NCBI GenBank assembly: GCA_937960795.1
Contig: CALGPA010000066.1
Span: 1 to 17,805, forward strand
Length of the DNA: 17,805 nucleotides
Direction of reading: 5' to 3'
Source: an uncultured bacterium
GTDB taxonomy: Bacteria; Cloacimonadota; Cloacimonadia; Cloacimonadales; Cloacimonadaceae
Each line of letters opens with the position of its first letter. The first letter of the stretch is position 1. Below are positions 14,680-17,805 of this stretch, one piece after another. The position numbers and the translations under genes were made by a program. The notes beneath the pieces are model-generated. The model did not search any database, was not told the DNA's origin, and was given only the letters and a program-made list of their open reading frames with translations.

Positions 14680-16808
14680 ACTATGCTCCCCTTGCCTATG
14701 CTCTCATCCGCATCAGCTTCATACTCCTTTAAAAGTGCCTTACGCTTGTGATTTACATACAAGCCCATACCCAAAACCGAGATGATCGGACACGCTGAGG
14801 CCAAAGAAAGGATGCCAAATCCTTCCACTACTCCCACTTGGCCACCAATGCCCAAACCCATGGAGAGCACCAATGGCACAGTGATGGGTCCGGTGGTCAC
14901 ACCTGCGCTGTCCCAACCAATGTTTACAAAATCCTCCGTGGAAAGCCATGTAAAAAGCAATAATATCAGATAAAGGGGGCCTAAAAACCAAAAAAGCGGA
15001 AGATTCCAGATAATCCTCGCAACCCCCAGGGACAGCCCGACACCCACTCCTACCGCAACTGCCTTAAGCAGCATAGTCTTTTTGAAGGCACCCACAGTAA
15101 GATCCTCCACGGTGAGCCCCAACGCATTCAGGGCTGGCTCTGCAAGGGTCGCACTAAAGCCCATCACAAATGCAAAAAGCATAACCACCAATATACCCAA
15201 CATGCTGTAGTCTGTTCTGCCAAACAGTGGCCCTCGCGAAGGAATGTAGCGATAGAGTCTTTTAGAAAAATCGTGGTGAATAGGCTCATATGCCACCGAT
15301 ATGATCTGCGATTCATCTTCCAGATAAAAGAACTGTGCTTGCGAGCCGTCCGCCTTGATAGCAGTGTTTATCAAGCCCTCATCAAAATCCTTGATCAGTC
15401 TCTGACCCTCAGGATATTGCATCTCAGAAAAGGATACGGGTAGATTTGAGCCAACTTGGTCTCCCACTTTGGAAAGCCCAAGCTCAATTCCTCCGCCAAA
15501 GAGTGTCATGCCGATAATGGCAAAAAGCAAACCCAAGATCACCTCATCCGGCCGCTGCAACCGCTCTCGCAGGATCAGATACAACACACCCAAAAGAAAG
15601 AGTGAAAGCGGAACTATCGCCCTTAGAGCATCACCAATGTTTCGCCGCAGCTGATCTATGACCCCTCGATTGAAGGCTGAAGCTTTGCTTGTCGTAAGAG
15701 GGATCTCTCCCATGATCAAGTCACTGAATCTCTCTTTGAGCAAGTCATCCCCATTCTCCAGAAGCCAATGACGGAAGCCTTCATCGGATCCAAAGACATC
15801 TAGAATGCGATCTTGTCTGATGCCTATCTGAGCTACATATGCCATCAGCTCTTTCTCATCATTTGAAAAAAGCTGCAATTGCGCCGCATAGCCGGCATTC
15901 CCAATGACATAATCCCGCATTGCCATATCATCTTCAAAGAGATAGCTCTTCCGAGGATTGGATTCAGAAAAAAAGTCCACTTCACTTTGAGCTGCGGGAA
16001 CATTGAAGGACAATATGATGCCAAGCACTATCACGGCAATCACCGGCAGCAATGATGCCAAAGTCACCACTCCAAAGCCGCCCTCTGTCTTGCTTCCACC
16101 CCGATTTGCCACATGACTGATACCGATACCCAATGCCAAGACCAAAGGAACCGTGACAGGCCCGGTGGTGACTCCTCCACAATCCCAAGCTAATCCCAAG
16201 ATATGCTTGAGATTGGGATCCAGCCAAGCATAAAGTGACAAAGTCAAAAGTAAAGTCACGATCACATAAAGATAAGGCTTCAGTGAATGTCCCCTGAGAA
16301 ATCTTATCATGCTCAAAACAAGCGCAATGCCCACTCCAAATCCAACCGCTGCCACAAGCCACGCCGCATATCTGTTTAACATAAGAAAGAGTAGCGGTGC
16401 ATTCCATGCCTGCACGCTGCTGCCTGCCACCTTAAGCACCGCTATCGCCGGCTCTGCAAGGGTCGCCCCCACTCCCAAAACAAAACCAATCAGAAGAATG
16501 CTGGTGACTCCTATCTTCTGCGGAAGCCTGACGCCAATCTCTTCGCCCATTGGCATGATTCCCAAAAGCAGCCCTTCCAGAAAGAAAGTCAAACCCAAGA
16601 TAACCATCATCATCCCCAAAGCGATGACTGATGAATCCATGAGTGGAATACCAAGAACAATGATCTGAAACAGGATGAGATATACAATGATGCCGATAAC
16701 CGCCTTAAATTGCTCAGCAACCTTGTTTTTCACATAACGCAAGATCAGGTTTGTTGCCTCTTTTTTGCTTACCAATATATGACGCTCATGAGGGAGCTTC
16801 TTTCGCAT
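14676..16808 (-). CDS. Tandem DUF1538 integral membrane protein, putative transporter
   Basis: A polytopic membrane protein of 710 residues (724 if the TTG at 16850 is used; numbering here is from that TTG). It contains two homologous DUF1538 repeats. Repeat 1 has GVGATLAEPA (126-135) and the WDCGGVTTGPVTVP segment (222-235). Repeat 2 has GFSATLAEPA (564-573) and WDSAGVTTGPITVP (646-659). Each then shows a GFG...LASxxPxI segment. The conserved polar motifs inside membrane helices suggest a transport path, but the substrate is not established. Soluble stretches lie at about 284-408, between the repeats, and 474-547, inside repeat 2. I prefer the ATG at 16808 because AGGAG lies 10 bases upstream; the TTG has no SD. 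It is followed, overlapping by 4 bases, by the PII-like gene. Confidence 0.85.
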   Translation of the reverse strand: MRKKLPHERHILVSKKEATNLILRYVKNKVAEQFKAVIGIIVYLILFQIIVLGIPLMDSSVIALGMMMVILGLTFFLEGLLLGIMPMGEEIGVRLPQKIGVTSILLIGFVLGVGATLAEPAIAVLKVAGSSVQAWNAPLLFLMLNRYAAWLVAAVGFGVGIALVLSMIRFLRGHSLKPYLYVIVTLLLTLSLYAWLDPNLKHILGLAWDCGGVTTGPVTVPLVLALGIGISHVANRGGSKTEGGFGVVTLASLLPVIAVIVLGIILSFNVPAAQSEVDFFSESNPRKSYLFEDDMAMRDYVIGNAGYAAQLQLFSNDEKELMAYVAQIGIRQDRILDVFGSDEGFRHWLLENGDDLLKERFSDLIMGEIPLTTSKASAFNRGVIDQLRRNIGDALRAIVPLSLFLLGVLYLILRERLQRPDEVILGLLFAIIGMTLFGGGIELGLSKVGDQVGSNLPVSFSEMQYPEGQRLIKDFDEGLINTAIKADGSQAQFFYLEDESQIISVAYEPIHHDFSKRLYRYIPSRGPLFGRTDYSMLGILVVMLFAFVMGFSATLAEPALNALGLTVEDLTVGAFKKTMLLKAVAVGVGVGLSLGVARIIWNLPLFWFLGPLYLILLLFTWLSTEDFVNIGWDSAGVTTGPITVPLVLSMGLGIGGQVGVVEGFGILSLASACPIISVLGMGLYVNHKRKALLKEYEADADESIGKGSIV

Positions 16809-16875
16809 CGCGCTGTCTCTCCTAATGTCTTTCTCATCTACTAATGCCAAATCACATTAACAAAGGATTTTTGGC

Positions 16876-16904
16876 AATATATTCCACTCGTCATTTGTTG
16901 TCAA
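16876..16904 (-). promoter_or_regulatory. Sigma-70-type promoter of the DUF1538/PII-like operon
   Basis: Minus strand: TTGACA at 16904-16899, exactly 17 bases of spacer, then TATATT at 16881-16876. This is the best promoter in the window. The predicted start near 16869 gives a leader of about 60 bases before the ATG at 16808, or about 19 bases before the TTG at 16850. Confidence 0.75.
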
Positions 16905-17000
16905 GCCTTATCCAAAAGCAATCAGCATCTTGCCTGAGACTCATGAATCTAGGGGTGGCTTGCAGCTGCCCGTTTGGCTGGAGGCCTGAAAATGTATCTC

Positions 17001-17031
17001 AACCTTCTAAGCTCTCTAAACCCTCTCAACC
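17001..17031. repeat. Degenerate 9-base tandem repeat
   Basis: Units aaccttcta, agctctcta, aaccctctc and a partial aacc follow one another, pyrimidine-rich on the plus strand. They match imperfectly, so this could be chance low complexity, but similar repeats cluster nearby. Confidence 0.4.
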
Positions 17032-17070
17032 AATTCGTGTAGATTAGTGCTAACTCGTGGACAGATTATG

Positions 17071-17113
17071 GATTCCGGATAAGCCTCACTACGTTCGACT
17101 TTCCGGAATGACT
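17071..17113. repeat. 43-base inverted-repeat element, copy 1
   Basis: It begins gattccggataagcc and ends tttccggaatgact. ATTCCGGA (17072-17079) is the exact reverse complement of TCCGGAAT (17102-17109), so the unit can form a hairpin with a loop of about 22 bases. A second copy at 17457-17499 matches at 41 of 43 positions. Confidence 0.8.
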
Positions 17114-17162
17114 GGTCTGGGGCTGGGAGCTTGGTATCCACAATGACGTCCCGCTGTGACAA

Positions 17163-17260
17163 TAAAGTGACAAGATGTCGCTTCCACATAGGGAAGACTG
17201 TTTTTGGGCTTGGATATAAAGCGACAAGACGTCGCTCCTACAATGGAAGGCTGGTTTGGG
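17163..17260. repeat. Two adjacent copies of a hairpin repeat of about 45 bases
   Basis: Copy 1 is 17163-17208 and copy 2 is 17217-17260. Both start taaag(t/c)gacaaga(t/c)gtcgct and end in a Gly-codon-like gtttggg stretch. Each begins with a small hairpin: AGTGAC-AAGAT-GTCGCT (17166-17182) and AGCGAC-AAGAC-GTCGCT (17220-17236). The change in copy 1 keeps pairing as a G-T wobble. Confidence 0.7.
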
Positions 17261-17292
17261 GCAGGGGCATGAGTGATTGCACCTGAGACATT

Positions 17293-17311
17293 GAGCGGTT
17301 GCATACCGCTC
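17293..17311. repeat. Hairpin GAGCGGT/ACCGCTC
   Basis: A perfect 7-base-pair stem (17293-17299 with 17305-17311) and a 5-base loop TGCAT. It is followed by CTAATTTTG on the plus strand, too weak a T-run to call a terminator. Confidence 0.6.
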
Positions 17312-17345
17312 CTAATTTTGACATCGGTGCAGCGATGATGATAGG

Positions 17346-17363
17346 CGGCTGCTTTAGCTGCCG
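17346..17363. repeat. Hairpin with GC-TTTA-GC tip
   Basis: CGGC (17346-17349) pairs with GCCG (17360-17363), with one T-T mismatch and then GC/GC around a TTTA loop. The tip is the same as in the hairpin at 17402-17422. Confidence 0.55.
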
Positions 17364-17401
17364 TGTTTTCAGCAGCTCGAGCTTAGGAATATTGATGATC
17401 T

Positions 17402-17422
17402 CCGGTGGGCTTTAGCCACCGG
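17402..17422. repeat. Hairpin CCGGTGG/CCACCGG with GC-TTTA-GC tip
   Basis: CCGGTGG (17402-17408) is the exact reverse complement of CCACCGG (17416-17422). The middle GCTTTAG can also pair as GGC-TTTA-GCC if one G is bulged. It shares tip and design with 17346-17363. Confidence 0.65.
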
Positions 17423-17456
17423 CAAAACGCAGACAGATGCTTGAGATGCTCAGATA

Positions 17457-17499
17457 GATTCCGGATAAGCCTTACTCCGTTCGACTTTCCGGAATGACT
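17457..17499. repeat. 43-base inverted-repeat element, copy 2
   Basis: Same element as 17071-17113, in the same orientation, with two substitutions (c to t and a to c in the loop part) and identical arms. It runs directly into a tandem repeat of about 34 bases. Confidence 0.8.
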
Positions 17500-17592
17500 A
17501 ACGTAGGGCTGGTAGTGAAGATACGAAATGACTAATGTAGGGCGAGTGTGGGGATATGGAAAGACTAATGTGAGGCTGGTGGTGAGGGTAGA
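17493..17592. repeat. Degenerate 34-base tandem repeat, three units
   Basis: Three successive units start aatgactaacgtaggg (17493), aatgactaatgtaggg (17527) and aagactaatgtgagg (17561), each followed by a G-rich stretch. Unit lengths are 34, 34 and 32 bases. Confidence 0.65.
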
Positions 17593-17604
17593 AACTTGCG
17601 CAAA

Positions 17605-17628
17605 ACTCCAGCACTCCAGCACTCCAGC
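17605..17628. repeat. Perfect 8-base tandem repeat, three units
   Basis: actccagc occurs three times without change (17605, 17613, 17621), followed by a partial ac. It is a microsatellite-like tract outside any gene. Confidence 0.85.
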
Positions 17629-17651
17629 ACCCCAAAACCCAATCATAAGAG

Positions 17652-17678
17652 TCCGTCAAATCAGTTAAATCCGCGTTC
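17652..17678. repeat. Degenerate 9-base repeat
   Basis: tccgtcaaa, tcagttaaa and tccgcgttc stand in succession. The match is modest and mostly in the first two units; reported because it sits among clearer short tandem repeats. Confidence 0.35.
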
Positions 17679-17775
17679 TATATTCATTGATCTGCAGCGC
17701 CCAAAGCGACACGATTATTCTGAATCCTCAATTCGACTTGCCACGAAGTGTTCGCCGACTACGACACCCTAATTC

Positions 17776-17805
17776 TACATCGTACATCGTAAATTGTACA
17801 TCGTA
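17776..17805. repeat. Heptamer tandem repeat running off the window
   Basis: tacatcg, tacatcg, taaattg, tacatcg and ta: four 7-base units, three identical. The tract is cut by the window end, so its full length is unknown. Confidence 0.75.

Larger units (their letters stand above)
16905..17805. other. Gene-free, repeat-rich intergenic region
   Basis: About 900 bases with no credible coding sequence. The short frames on both strands run through hairpins and tandem repeats, have no SD and show no protein-like composition. The region holds at least seven hairpins and several short tandem repeats with periods of about 7, 8, 9 and 34 bases, listed separately. Such mixtures are seen in some FCB genomes between operons. 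The final repeat runs off the window edge. Confidence 0.75.

Noticed and set aside
16844..17047. Plus-strand frame of 67 codons
   Set aside because: It overlaps the DUF1538 promoter and leader and then enters repeats; no SD.
17089..17304. Minus-strand frame of 71 codons
   Set aside because: It is made almost wholly of the repeated hairpin units, and its apparent internal protein repeats come from those DNA repeats.
17383..17646. Minus-strand frame of 87 codons
   Set aside because: It crosses a hairpin, the 43-base element and two tandem repeats; no SD or recognisable protein.
17001..17805. CRISPR array
   Set aside because: The repeats are contiguous or of different kinds, with no constant repeat separated by unique spacers, and no cas genes are present.

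Overview
The window looks like a chromosomal segment of a Gram-negative bacterium of the Fibrobacteres-Chlorobi-Bacteroidetes (FCB) superphylum; a Cloacimonadota (Candidatus Cloacimonas-like) genome is my best guess. Reasons: one secreted protein ends in a type IX secretion (Por) sorting domain, and its neighbour is a PorT-like outer-membrane barrel. Yet most genes carry strong Shine-Dalgarno (SD) sites and some have TTGACA-type promoters, which is unlike Bacteroidota proper. The intergenic DNA carries dispersed hairpins and short tandem repeats. The lineage is an inference; no rRNA is present.

All supported genes lie on the minus strand, so transcription runs from high to low coordinates. 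In that order: (1) about 900 bases at 16905-17805 without a gene, packed with hairpins and short repeats. (2) A two-gene operon: a tandem-repeat DUF1538 membrane protein overlapping by 4 bases a protein built of PII-like modules (16808-13555). It has a well-formed promoter at 16876-16904. (3) An apparent lon-led operon (13390-6774): Lon protease, NodB-like polysaccharide deacetylase, PlsC acyltransferase, outer-membrane barrel protein and type IX-secreted protein, with gaps of 10 bases or less or a 1-base overlap. (4) panD-panC for pantothenate (6639-5450). (5) tRNA-Leu(UAG), then tig-clpP-clpX and an unrecognised lipoprotein gene (5387-1510). (6) rocD, ornithine aminotransferase, with its own promoter and terminator (1422-78). 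(7) The first 22 codons of era, cut by the window edge (68-1).

Protein quality control is represented twice (tig-clpP-clpX and lon) and cell-envelope biogenesis by the lon-linked genes. The most unusual locus is the DUF1538/PII-like pair. The soluble partner appears to contain three PII-like units in one chain, so it could be a covalent version of the normally homotrimeric PII signalling protein. Its partner is a putative transporter and not the usual ammonium channel. Function and ligand cannot be read from the sequence.
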